A stretch of 27,047 bases of DNA. Source: CAZCAC01 sp964496575 (GTDB lineage: Bacteria; Planctomycetota; UBA1135; GCA-002686595). The DNA lies in the NCBI GenBank assembly GCA_964496575.1, contig CAZCAC010000120.1, forward strand, positions 1 to 27,047, read 5' to 3'. A program made the position numbers and the translations under genes. Positions 1 through 7,728 of the stretch are shown piece by piece. Below the pieces are notes generated by a model, which saw only the letters and a list, made by a program, of their open reading frames with translations, had not been told where the DNA came from and did no database searches. Every line of letters starts with the position of its first letter. Position 1 is the first letter of the stretch.

Positions 1-510
1 ATGACCTGGATTAGCGTGACGAGCTCGTCCTGGCAGAATCCGGCTGCCTACAGGGAGCTTGCCGTACGTCATGGAGAGGCGCGTGGCGTGCCCCAGACCG
101 CGCGCCAGACTCTCCAGGTCGGTGGCCTCGGTATGCACCGTGAAGGGCAGCGCGTGCCACACGAGGAGATCGTCCCGAATCGCTGCCTCCAACCGCGCCA
201 GGTGGGCTGGTTCCTGGCCCGACCATGTCAGCTTGCCAAAGACCCAGGCCGGAAGGGTCCAGCGGAAGCGCTCCTTCTCCGACAGCGCTCGCGTCTCGTC
301 GCATATTGCGAGCGCCTGATCGATCATGTCGGTCCGGTACCGGTCGACGATCGTCTGAGGCCGCCCGTGATACCCCACATCCAGGTGCGTCTTCGAGACG
401 ATGATCACGTTCTCGATCCGGGGATACGGAACTTCCTGGGCCGCCAGATTCGTCGCAATCATCAGACAGCCGGCCAGAACCGAGCAGTGAAGCCTCCGCA
501 ATCCTCTCAT
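1..510 (-). CDS. GH38-type glycoside hydrolase, N-terminal part (runs off the left edge)
   Basis: The minus-strand frame starting at ATG 510 stays open for 170 codons to the window edge. It opens with a signal peptide (basic MRGLRRL, hydrophobic stretch, cleavage near LAAQE). Soon after comes SKTHLDVGYHG, which matches the H-x-D metal-binding start of the GH38 alpha-mannosidase fold. RWTLPAW, WHALPFTVHTE and a terminal NPGH also fit the DUF5054/GH38 N-terminal pattern. GH38 enzymes cleave alpha-mannosidic or related bonds; the true substrate cannot be told here. An AGAGGAG Shine-Dalgarno lies about 10 nt before the ATG and sits on the stop of the upstream disrupted FG-GAP gene, 17 nt away, so the two were probably co-transcribed. 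The secretion signal places the enzyme in the periplasm or outside. The overlapping plus-strand frame is a shadow. The family call is moderately sure because only the first 170 residues are visible. Confidence 0.72.
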   Translation of the reverse strand, partial: MRGLRRLHCSVLAGCLMIATNLAAQEVPYPRIENVIIVSKTHLDVGYHGRPQTIVDRYRTDMIDQALAICDETRALSEKERFRWTLPAWVFGKLTWSGQEPAHLARLEAAIRDDLLVWHALPFTVHTEATDLESLARGLGHATRLSMTYGKLPVGSRILPGRARHANPGH

Positions 511-527
511 CAATGCCGTACTCCTCT

Positions 528-2448
528 CTACGGATACCACGTGACCGCGTACCCGTTCGAAGCGTTGAACTCGTTGACCCCCGGTCCGCACGGCGGAGCG
601 ACGACGGTGCGGTACCAGAGCTGGTAGTACCACGTGTCGCCCGCGCTCACCCCTCCCGCGGCACCGATCGGGATCGTCGTCGCCGAGGAGCCCGCGCCGT
701 CGGCGAAACACACCTGGAGGCGCTTGATCGTGCCGCCAGCGCAGCGTAGCCCGTCTCCCCACACGATCCCCGGAAACAGGTCGGTGGTGCCCTGGAAGTA
801 GAGCCCGGAGTTGTTCGGCTCCTGATACGCCGTTCGCAGCACGAGGCTGTCACCGGTCAAGCTGGGAACTCCCGTCGCCGCCAGAAGAGCGCCCGACGCG
901 AACACCCCATTGCAGGGCTCCTGACATAGGTGCGTGGAGTGGCGGCATTGGCCGAATGCCGTTCATTCACGATGAGGGGGTGCGTCATAAGGTATGCAAC
1001 GCTTTGACGGGGGCCGCGATCGACACCGACCAGGGAGCGAGCCCGACACGCCGTTTCCCTGCTGAGCCATGAGCGGATGGTTGCATGAATCGGGGCGCAT
1101 GTGTCAGGAGCCCTGCATTGGCACACCCCGCCCCCCGGAAGCTCCCGTCGTTGTCGTTGTTGCAGGGGCAGGGGGTGCCACTGCCGGGATCACCGAAGCA
1201 GAAGCCGACGCCGGGACGCTCCAGGTAGTCGAACACCTGGGCCGATCCCTTCCCGATGGCGCCCCCCGGGAGCCAGTTGGAGCAGGCACCGATCAGGGCC
1301 CGATCCTCCGAGAGCGCGACCGAACAACCGAACTCGCCATCGGTCGTCGTGTGTTCGATCGAGTGGAGCTTGGCCTGTTCGGTCCAGACCGTGCCCTCGC
1401 GCTCGTAGACGAACGCTGCTCCGGCGGCGAGCCCACTGTCGCTGTCGTACATCGCTCCGACCAGCGCCCGGTCCCCACGTACCGCCACTGCACTGCCGAA
1501 CTCGATGTCGTCGGGGGCGGCGTCTTGCTCCAGCCAGGCCTCCTGGGACCAGGCGGCCCCCGCCCGGACGAACACGTACGCCGCGCCGTAGGCCTGGTTG
1601 GACGGCTTGCTGCCGATCAGCGCCGTGTCCCCCGACAAGGCGACGGAGGCACCAAAGCTCGCACGCTCGGTCGGGTTCGAGGGGAGTAGCCTGGCCTGCT
1701 GGGTCCAGTTCGCGCCACCGCCCGTGAACACGTAGGCCGCCCCGGCGAAGACTCCGCCCGCGGTGTGCTCGGCGGGTGCACCGATCACCGCGGTGCCCTC
1801 GTCGAACACCAATGACCGCCCGAAGGACGCGACGTACTTGGGCGGGTTCGACTGGATCTTGCACTGGAACTCCCACGTCGTCCCCACGCGCTGGAACACG
1901 TACACAGCCCCCAAGCTGTTGCCATACCCGGGACTTCCGACCAGTACGGTGTCACCCTGCACGGCGACCGCACTTCCGAACCAGTGGCGGTACGTGGGGC
2001 TTGGAGAGAGGAGCTTGGCCTGCTGTGTCCAGGTCGCTCCCGAGCGAACGAACACGTAGGCGGAGCCGGAACTGACGGCCACGTCGTCGTCGCGCGGAGC
2101 ACCGACCACCGCTGTGTCCCCGTCGATCGACACGGCGTGACCGAACTCGTCATCGGAGGCAGCATCCGCGGCGGCCAGGATGGCCTGTTCCACCCATCCC
2201 GGACCCGACTCCACGAACACGTAGGCGAGCCCTTGGCGTGGAAGTGTCAGGCCATCCTCGGGGGCACCGACCAGAAGAGTACTCGTGGACATCGCCACGG
2301 AATCACCGAACAGATCGCCGATCGAAACGGTTGCGGGCGAGAGCTTGGTCACTCCGACCCAGTGGCCTCCGCCTCGGTTCGAGGAGTTCAGCGTGCGAGC
2401 AGTCGGCGAGAGAAGAAGGAAGCAAACCGTCAGGGCGAGCGCCTTCAT
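528..2448 (-). pseudogene. Secreted FG-GAP-repeat protein disrupted by a small insertion
   Basis: The N-terminal piece (2448 down to the insertion) has a signal peptide and seven FG-GAP-like repeats, each with FGxSVA..GD.ALVGA followed by GAAYVF...W.QQA. This is a beta-propeller-like surface protein fold. It then enters the signature C-terminal module (GFCFGDPGSGTPCPC). The frame breaks inside that module at the 203-bp element 913-1115 and resumes from about position 907 to the TAG at 528-530, encoding FASGALLAATG, GLYFQG, WGDGLRCAGG and YYQLWYR. Removing the element plus one CATTG copy (208 bp) joins GAGCAN directly to GVFASGA and gives one 570-residue protein, matching the intact module at the end of the 13388-15379 protein. 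As it stands the product would end after a short foreign tail and lose most of the module. The gene lies 17 nt upstream of the GH38 gene on the same strand. Function is unknown; FG-GAP proteins are often adhesive or ligand-binding. Confidence 0.85.
913..1115. mobile_element. MITE-like 203-bp insertion with 14-bp TIRs and CATTG target duplication
   Basis: Position 913-926 reads CAGGGCTCCTGACA and 1102-1115 is its exact reverse complement. The element is flanked by direct CATTG copies at 908-912 and 1116-1120. Because G and C also match at the borders, the inverted match can be read as 16 bp (911-926 and 1102-1117). The interior has no credible gene but contains a small hairpin, GGCATT/AATGCC, near 943-959. 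Removing element plus one CATTG restores the host reading frame exactly, which is strong evidence for insertion rather than sequencing error. A 5-bp duplication and a short non-coding body suggest a non-autonomous derivative moved by a transposase in trans; no family is assigned. No second copy was noticed in the window. Confidence 0.85.
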
Positions 2449-2614
2449 CGATGTGTCCGGGTTGGGTTTAGAAGAGCCTGACTTGGAGCTTCTCGCAGGA
2501 TAGCAGCCTCACAACCTTCCCGGGAGTAGGCAATCTCGATTCTCGATCCGAGGGTAGTGGAAAGACCCGTCGCTCCAAGTTGTCCAAGCCACGCACCAAG
2601 AGGATGGGAACTCC

Positions 2615-2683
2615 AAACCGCGTCTGCAAGTCGAGGTGCGCGAGGATGCGTTGGATCACCTCGCGCTCCATGATGGACGAGAT
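2615..2683 (-). pseudogene. Possible IS91-type transposase C-terminal scrap
   Basis: Within a minus-strand frame (2468-2737), the segment ISSIMEREVIQRILAHLDL resembles the end of Y2 (IS91/ISCR-like) transposases, which typically read xxLIAFITxxxVIRRILxHLGL. Nothing of the catalytic part is present, and the flanking residues do not match. It sits in a zone of truncated genes. The similarity is short and recalled from family knowledge, so a chance match is possible. Confidence 0.35.
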
Positions 2684-2702
2684 CCACCTCCGCCTCGATC
2701 GA

Positions 2703-2713
2703 GTACGGCGTAC
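2703..2713. repeat. Palindrome GTACGGCGTAC (copy 1 of 3)
   Basis: This 11-base palindrome (GTACG-S-CGTAC) recurs at 5994-6004 and 8549-8559. This copy lies in the decayed region and is followed by a half copy, GCCGTAC, within 15 bases. Function is unknown. Confidence 0.5.
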
Positions 2714-2842
2714 TCCTGACGCCGTACTCCTGCACATCCAGCGACAACCGCTTCGAAGAAGCCGCTGTCGCCGCTGGGGACTGGCGTGGGGGATCGGGGG
2801 TAGGCTTGGTTCTATTCGTGAACGACTCGGCCCCCCGCCGGG

Positions 2843-2875
2843 CTAGTCGACGGTCGCCGCCAGGCTCGGCGTCTC
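2843..2875 (-). repeat. 33-bp match to the 3' end of the sigma-fusion gene
   Basis: These 33 bases match 8559-8591, the last codons and stop of the sigma/carboxypeptidase-regulatory gene, at 29 of 33 positions. On the minus strand they read ETPSLAATVD-stop, against ETASVEATVD-stop in the intact gene. It may be the last trace of a deleted paralogue. The frame does not continue upstream as a recognisable domain. Confidence 0.4.
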
Positions 2876-2905
2876 GAGGAGCGCAGGAACACCCGACGAC
2901 CGAGC

Positions 2906-3331
2906 TCAGCGCGCCAGTGGCGCGAGAAGGGTGCGCAGCTCCGATCTCCAGCGATCCGGCTCCCGCGCGAGCAGGGACTCGTGGCCGGCGCCTTCGAAGT
3001 ACACGAGCCTCTTCGGTCCGGAGAGCCCCACGTGGATCGCCTCGCTCTCCTCCCGGTACACGAAGGGGTCGTCTCCCGCGGCGAGAATCAGGGTGGGGCA
3101 GCGTACGCGATGGGCATCGAGGACCGGCTCGCAGGCGAAGGCATCGACGTCGAGCAGCACCCACAGCTTCTCGGTCAGCCCGAGCTCGGCCGGCGCCTTC
3201 GTCTTCGTTCCCCCCGGCACGAAGTGCGTCATCGCGCGCGCGTGCAGGAAGGCGGCCAGGTTGAGGCCCGCGAAGGCGAGGAGGAGCAGCAGGAGAAGAA
3301 GCCTGATCAGCCGTTTTGCACGCGCTGGCAT
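2906..3331 (-). pseudogene. Alpha/beta hydrolase with the catalytic core deleted
   Basis: The frame from ATG 3331 gives 141 residues. It starts with a membrane anchor (about residues 8-28, very Leu-rich), then AMTHFVPGGTKTKAPAELGL, which is typical of the N-terminus of membrane-anchored alpha/beta hydrolases (usually about 280-300 residues). At about residue 60 it jumps straight to DAFACEPV...RCPTLILAAGDDPF...GAGHESLL, the C-terminal part carrying the acid (Asp87/88) and the His117 of the triad. The intervening core, with the oxyanion loop and the G-x-S-x-G nucleophile elbow, is absent, so roughly 130 residues appear to have been lost in frame. The product cannot be an active hydrolase. An in-frame start at 3394 would add 21 residues but precedes no sensible signal. 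It lies beside two other truncated genes. Confidence 0.65.
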
Positions 3332-3395
3332 GTGGGGAGGATGGGCGCGGTTCGGTGCCTTGTCAATCGAGTCCCCCGAACGGCGGCGAGGCAAG

Positions 3396-3629
3396 TCAGA
3401 ACTTCACGTCGACCGCCTTGCACAACCACGCCATGTAGGGCGCCGCCGCCCTGAAGCGGCGCGCGACCCCGGTGACCGCGTTCGAAACGAACAGGTCATC
3501 GACCTCGAGCCGGCACATCGCCATGTGATCCTTGCGCCGCAACTCCTCGATCAGAGGATGTTCGGGATCGTATCCCTTGGGCGCGCGCACGAGGGAGTCT
3601 CCGACGAGCTCGAACTGGCGGCGGAACAC
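3396..3629 (-). pseudogene. DUF2461 (TIGR02453-type) protein, C-terminal remnant
   Basis: The 77-residue frame (GTG at 3629) contains GDSLVRAPKGYDPEHP, LRRKDHMAM and a final FRAAAPYMAWLCKAV. These match the C-terminal third of DUF2461 proteins, which normally have about 210-230 residues. The frame stays open upstream to at least 3690, but the family's N-terminal signatures (DREWF, RDTRFSKDKTPYK) are missing, so about two thirds of the gene is gone. The family has no well-established reaction. It may still be translated, but it is best treated as debris like its neighbour at 2906-3331. Confidence 0.6.
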
Positions 3630-3832
3630 CTTGCCCTCGGCTGGACGAGCACGCGGGCGGTCACTACCGTGCTGAAGTGCCCGCCGAAACGGGTCCTGGA
3701 GGCCTGCAGGGGGTTTTCGGGAGGGAAAGCCAGGGACGTTGCGTCACCGGCGGCGGCGGAAGCACCGTTCTCGGGAGGGATAGGGGTGCGAGGGCCCCAC
3801 GAGGGATCTGTAGTACACCCTCACAGCGCGCC

Positions 3833-3838
3833 TATACA
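3833..3838 (+). promoter_or_regulatory. Candidate -10 box upstream of the HEAT-repeat gene
   Basis: TATACA stands out in GC-rich DNA and lies in the imperfect palindrome CCTATACATAGG. A start near 3845 would leave a leader of about 80 nt before ATG 3926. No convincing -35 is visible. The rest of 3630-3925 shows no gene, only a repeated TCGGGAGGGA motif near 3718 and 3773. Confidence 0.35.
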
Positions 3839-3925
3839 TAGGGGGGCGTGATGACCAGACTCCACTCGATTCAATGCCCCGAGGCTCGAATCCACCCGCG
3901 GGACCCCCAGCCACCTGAGAAGTCC

Positions 3926-5989
3926 ATGATGAAGCTCGCCCGTCTCACTCTCCTGGTCGTCCTCGTGACGCCCCTTCTCAACGAGTCCCTGGCCCTGGCG
4001 CCCGAGTGTGGAACAGGGTCCGGTCCGGTCCCCCCCCCGCCGCCCTGGGGCGGGCCGGGAGACACGTTGTCACCTGGGGGTCCGGGAGGCGGCGATCGGC
4101 GGCCATCCGCCCCGGGGAGCGGCGGGCCCAGTACGCCGGCGCCGGCGGGTCCCAGCGCTCCCAGTGCACCCGGGGGAGGACCGAGCACGCCGGGGAGGGG
4201 GAACCTCATCGACCTCTCCGACTGGTCCTGGTGGTGGAACTTCAATCGTGACCCCTACCTCCAGCTGAAGCAGAGCGTGCTGAGCCAAGGCGTCCAGACG
4301 AGCGGGGACGAGTTCTTCCTCGGTCGCGGCCAGCATACCAGCCTGACCTCGCGCCTGCCCGATCCCGAGACGCTCGAGCAGGTGGTGGGGCCCGCGCTCC
4401 TGGAAGCAATCGAAACCGGCACTTCGCGCATGCAGGGCGACGCGATGATCGCGATCGCCAAGCTCCACCCCGTCTTCCGCCCCGAGGGCAAGAGCCTGGT
4501 GAAGCTGATCCGCCAGCACCTCTGGGACCCCAATCAGAAGACGGCGGAGTCCGCCGTGGTCGCCCTCGGGTTGATGGGGGACCCCGCCAACATCCGACTC
4601 CTGGCCGACCTCGCGTCCGACAACGAGGTGGGCCGCAAGGCGATGAATCGCGCGCAAGTCCCGGGTCGTACTCGCCCCCTGGCCGCCCTGGCTCTCGGGA
4701 TCCTGGGCTCGCGAGTCGAGAACCCGGACGCGCGCCGGATGATCGTCAGCAGACTCGGCTCCCTGCTGAGGGAGGACGAGGGCGCCTTCCCCGACCTGCA
4801 CGTGGCCTGCGTGACGGCGATGGGCATGACCGTGCTCTCCGCGGCGGGAGTCCCGATGGACTCGGAGGAGTCGCACGCGGCTTCCCCCATGGCGCACCGC
4901 GAAGCACAGGTGCACTTCCTGCTGACGTGCCTCGAGAACCACGAGCGCCACGAGGCGGTGCGGGCACACGTTCCGAAGGCCCTGGCCACCCTGGCCAAGG
5001 GTGCATCCAAGGGCCTGCGTGACCACGTCAAGAGGGTCCTGCTGGAGGAGCTCGAGCGCCTCGCGCGAAGGGATCGCCTGGTGCGCTACGGCATCGTCCA
5101 GGCCCTCGGACAACTCGGTGACGCCGACGCCGACGCGATCGACGTCGAGCTGCGGGAGGCCCTCCACGCCTCGGTCAGAGATGGGGACAACAACCAGCGC
5201 GGCCTCTCGCTGATCGCGATCGCCCTGGTGTCCAGCCGGAGGGGCGAGAGCGCGGAGCCCTTCACGGCCCTGCATTCGGAGCGCGAGTATCTGCTCAAGC
5301 AGCTCGTGCGTGGGAAGAGTCGGCTGCGGCCCTGGACCGCCCTGGCGCTGGGACTGCAGGGCTATCACGCCGACAGAGAGGGGCTGGACCCCTCCAAGGT
5401 GGTCGTCGACGCTCTGCTGGAAAGGTACGAGGACACTCGATCACCCGCCGATGCCGGCGCCTATAGCATCGCCCTGGGCCTGCTCAGAGATCCCCGTGCT
5501 CTGGAGCATATCCAGGTCCGCCTGAACGACACCGGCAACGACGATGCCCGCGGCTTCGCCGCCGAGGGCCTGGGGCTCCTGGGTTCGCCGTTGGGGATCG
5601 AACCTCTCCATGAGCTGGTCGCGGACGCGACCAGGCACCGCGCCCCGCTGTACCAGGCCGCCATCGGGCTGGCGCTGCTCGGAGACAAGAGCGTCGTCGA
5701 AACCCTCAGCAACAACCTGAGCAAGGGCACGAGTGCCGAGATCAAGTCGGCCCAGGCCATCGCCATCGGCAACGTCGGCGACTCTCGCGCCATCAAACCC
5801 CTGGTGAAGGTGCTCGAGGACCCGCGGCAGCTCGACGAACCACGCGCCTTGGCAGCGACCTCGTTGGGCATCGTCTGTGAGCAGGGGAGCCTGCCCTGGA
5901 CGGCGGGCTTTGCCAATCACGTCAACTACTTCGCGATGACCGAGACGCTGCTCAACGGAAAGGCAACGGGGTTGTTGAATCTGCGTTGA
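3926..5989 (+). CDS. Exported HEAT-repeat protein with Pro/Gly-rich linker
   Basis: ATG 3926 gives 687 residues. I chose it because MMKLARLTLLVVLVTPLL...ALA is a clear signal peptide; an in-frame ATG at 3848 would add 26 hydrophilic residues in front, but it has a G-rich upstream stretch and cannot be excluded. After the signal comes a Pro/Gly/Ser-rich low-complexity linker (about residues 34-92), then a Trp-rich segment DLSDWSWWWNFNRDPYLQLK (about 97-116). Next is an all-helical region to the end made of HEAT/PBS-like repeats with phrases such as AVVALGLMGDPANIRLL, ALGQLGDADA, AEGLGLLGSPLGIEPL and AIGNVGDSRAIKPLVKVL. Such repeats form a solenoid for protein binding, here probably periplasmic or at the cell surface. 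No catalytic motif is seen. It converges on the MocR gene across 117 bp. Partner unknown. Confidence 0.85.
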   Translation: MMKLARLTLLVVLVTPLLNESLALAPECGTGSGPVPPPPPWGGPGDTLSPGGPGGGDRRPSAPGSGGPSTPAPAGPSAPSAPGGGPSTPGRGNLIDLSDWSWWWNFNRDPYLQLKQSVLSQGVQTSGDEFFLGRGQHTSLTSRLPDPETLEQVVGPALLEAIETGTSRMQGDAMIAIAKLHPVFRPEGKSLVKLIRQHLWDPNQKTAESAVVALGLMGDPANIRLLADLASDNEVGRKAMNRAQVPGRTRPLAALALGILGSRVENPDARRMIVSRLGSLLREDEGAFPDLHVACVTAMGMTVLSAAGVPMDSEESHAASPMAHREAQVHFLLTCLENHERHEAVRAHVPKALATLAKGASKGLRDHVKRVLLEELERLARRDRLVRYGIVQALGQLGDADADAIDVELREALHASVRDGDNNQRGLSLIAIALVSSRRGESAEPFTALHSEREYLLKQLVRGKSRLRPWTALALGLQGYHADREGLDPSKVVVDALLERYEDTRSPADAGAYSIALGLLRDPRALEHIQVRLNDTGNDDARGFAAEGLGLLGSPLGIEPLHELVADATRHRAPLYQAAIGLALLGDKSVVETLSNNLSKGTSAEIKSAQAIAIGNVGDSRAIKPLVKVLEDPRQLDEPRALAATSLGIVCEQGSLPWTAGFANHVNYFAMTETLLNGKATGLLNLR

Positions 5990-5993
5990 GTGG

Positions 5994-6004
5994 GTACGCC
6001 GTAC
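5994..6004. repeat. Palindrome GTACGCCGTAC (copy 2 of 3)
   Basis: The palindrome starts 5 bases after the stop of the HEAT-repeat gene, in the 117-bp convergent gap before the MocR gene end. The other copies are at 2703-2713 and 8549-8559. No T-run follows, so it is not an ordinary intrinsic terminator. Confidence 0.5.
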
Positions 6005-6106
6005 GCTGCCCGTCGTCGAGCTGAAGCGAGTGGCATGACCAAACCTGGATGGGGTGGGGGGCTCGGGCTCTGCGTGGCTGTTCGGGACCGCCGCAGCGGA
6101 AGTGGT

Positions 6107-7597
6107 TCAGCCTGAACGGTCCTCGAGCGCCCGCCCGAGCCGGCGGCACCCCTCCTCGATGCGCATCTCGTCGGCGCAGGCGATGCACAGGCGGAGGTGG
6201 GGCTCCGCGGGAGGCCGTGCGAAGTACCGGCGCCCCGGCCCGACCCTCACGCCGGCGGCCTCGATCTCGGCGACCAACTCGTCCTCCGGGCCCATCCGCT
6301 CCGGCAGCTCCAGCCAGGCCGTGTAGCCTCCGGTGGGCCGGGTCCACGACACTCCGTCGGGCAGGCGCCTCTCCAGTTCCCGCAGCAGCGTCTGCATCCG
6401 CTTTCGATAGAAACGATGGATCCGGCGAAGGTAGGCCTCGAATCCGCCGCCGGCGCAGAAGCGCGCGGCGGCGGCCTGCGCCACGGTGTTCCCCGCGATC
6501 CGCGAGGCGTGCTGGATGTCCACGAGCCGGAGGATCGCCTCGTGCGGCGCAGCGACCCAGCCCACTCGCAAGCCGGGGAAGACCACCTTGGAGAAGGTGC
6601 CCACGTAGAGCACGATGCCCCGGCTGTCCATCGACTTGACGGGTAGGACGGCCTGGCCGAAGTACTTCATCTCCTCCTCGAAGCCGTCCTCGATCAGCGG
6701 AACCCGGTATTCCTCGCACAGGAGCAGCAGGCGCTCGCGGTGCTCCTGGTTGGTGGTGATGCCCGTGGGGTTGTGGAAGCTCGGCATGGAGTAGACCAGC
6801 TTCACTCGTCCACGGCGGCGCCGCAGCACCCGCTCCAGCCGATCGAGATCCATGCCGTCCGAGCGCATGGGCACCTCCACCGGTACGACCTCGTGCAGGA
6901 GGAACAGTGCGTGCCCCATGCCGTAGGTAGGCGCCTCCACTGCGATCCGATCGCCAGGCGCCGTCAGATAACGCAACAGGAGATCGAGTGCTTCCTGAGC
7001 TCCCGCGGTGATGAGGATCTCGTCCGGCGAAACGGCCACGCCGTGACGACACAGGCGGCCGGCGATGACCTCGCGCAGGGAACGCCAGCCCGCGGCTTCC
7101 GCGTAGTCCAGCCCGCCTCCCCGCGTTCGCGCCAGCACGCTCTTCAGGCACCGGCGTAGTTCGTCGTCCGGAGCCAGCGCGGGGTCGGCGCTGAGCCGGT
7201 CGAGGTCGATCATCCCCGGCGGCCCCGGTGCACGTGTCGTGTCCATGGCGCCCTGGCCGCGGACCGCGCGCAGGGACGGACGGGCCATCGAGGCCCAGTC
7301 GAGAAGAGGCGGTTCGGCCGCCGGTTCGGGGGCCCCCCAGGTGGCCGGCGGTCGCTCGCGGCGGCGGACGGTGGAGTACGAGCCGCCGCGGCTCTCGAGA
7401 TAGCCCAGCGCACGCAGCTCGTCGTAGGCCCGGACGACCGTCGACCGGTGCACGCCCAGGGTGATCGCGAACCGACGGGTCGGGGGCAGGCGGTCTCCCG
7501 GGCTCAGCGAGCCCTCGTCCACCAGCGCCGCGAGCTCCGTGCATATCTGGCGGTAGGCCGGGACCTCGCTCTTGCGATCGATCCTCAGCAACAGCAC
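6107..7597 (-). CDS. MocR/PdxR-type GntR regulator with aminotransferase-like domain
   Basis: The product (496 residues from GTG 7597) starts with a GntR winged helix (about residues 5-72: YRQICTELAALVDEG, LPPTRRFAITLGVHRSTV, AYDELRALGYLES). A linker and a fold-type I aminotransferase domain follow, with HNPTG (Asn276), IEDGFEEE (Asp304), and the PLP lysine in GTFSKVVFPGLRVGW (Lys337). MocR proteins are PLP- or amino-compound-sensing transcription factors, often controlling vitamin B6, GABA or taurine genes. The GTG is preferred because it is preceded by GGAG at 7 nt and places the GntR domain at the usual distance from the N-terminus; the frame extends to a TTG at 7687, which would cross the AT-rich putative operator. 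It is divergent from the methyltransferase gene, its most likely target besides itself. The effector cannot be read from sequence. Confidence 0.9.
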   Translation of the reverse strand: MLLLRIDRKSEVPAYRQICTELAALVDEGSLSPGDRLPPTRRFAITLGVHRSTVVRAYDELRALGYLESRGGSYSTVRRRERPPATWGAPEPAAEPPLLDWASMARPSLRAVRGQGAMDTTRAPGPPGMIDLDRLSADPALAPDDELRRCLKSVLARTRGGGLDYAEAAGWRSLREVIAGRLCRHGVAVSPDEILITAGAQEALDLLLRYLTAPGDRIAVEAPTYGMGHALFLLHEVVPVEVPMRSDGMDLDRLERVLRRRRGRVKLVYSMPSFHNPTGITTNQEHRERLLLLCEEYRVPLIEDGFEEEMKYFGQAVLPVKSMDSRGIVLYVGTFSKVVFPGLRVGWVAAPHEAILRLVDIQHASRIAGNTVAQAAAARFCAGGGFEAYLRRIHRFYRKRMQTLLRELERRLPDGVSWTRPTGGYTAWLELPERMGPEDELVAEIEAAGVRVGPGRRYFARPPAEPHLRLCIACADEMRIEEGCRRLGRALEDRSG

Positions 7598-7621
7598 CGC
7601 GCCGCTCCGTCGGGAAGCATG

Positions 7622-7670
7622 AATTGGTAGTCCCACATATCCGATAATTGGATCTTTCCAAGATACCAAT
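7622..7670. promoter_or_regulatory. AT-rich divergent promoter/operator between MocR and methyltransferase genes
   Basis: This is an unusually AT-rich island in GC-rich DNA. AATTGG occurs at 7622-7627 and 7646-7651 as a direct repeat 24 bp apart. ATTGGTA (7623-7629) is answered by inverted TACCAAT (7664-7670). Two direct half-sites plus one inverted copy is an arrangement reported for MocR-type operators, and ATACCA at 7663-7668 resembles the half-site of the MocR protein GabR. Binding by the neighbouring regulator is inferred from position only. Confidence 0.5.
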
Positions 7671-7728
7671 ACTCCCCGATCCTGCAAACGACGCCACGGG
7701 ATCGTCCCCCGTCGCCCAGAGGATCGGC

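Larger units (their letters stand above)
2449..2905. other. Gene-free stretch with decayed fragments
   Basis: No intact gene is supported here. The stretch holds the upstream region of the FG-GAP gene, a transposase-like scrap (about 2615-2683), the palindrome GTACGGCGTAC at 2703-2713, and a 33-bp match to the 3' end of the sigma-fusion gene (2843-2875). Frames in this interval are short or lack family resemblance. The mix suggests repeated deletion and insertion. Confidence 0.6.

Noticed and set aside
1..627. Open plus-strand frame of 208 codons at the left edge
   Set aside because: It is antisense to the GH38-like frame, which has a signal peptide, Shine-Dalgarno and family motifs; the plus frame has none.
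905..1120. Sequencing or assembly frameshift as the cause of the broken FG-GAP gene
   Set aside because: Perfect inverted ends, a target duplication and exact restoration of the frame on removal are not expected from a simple error.
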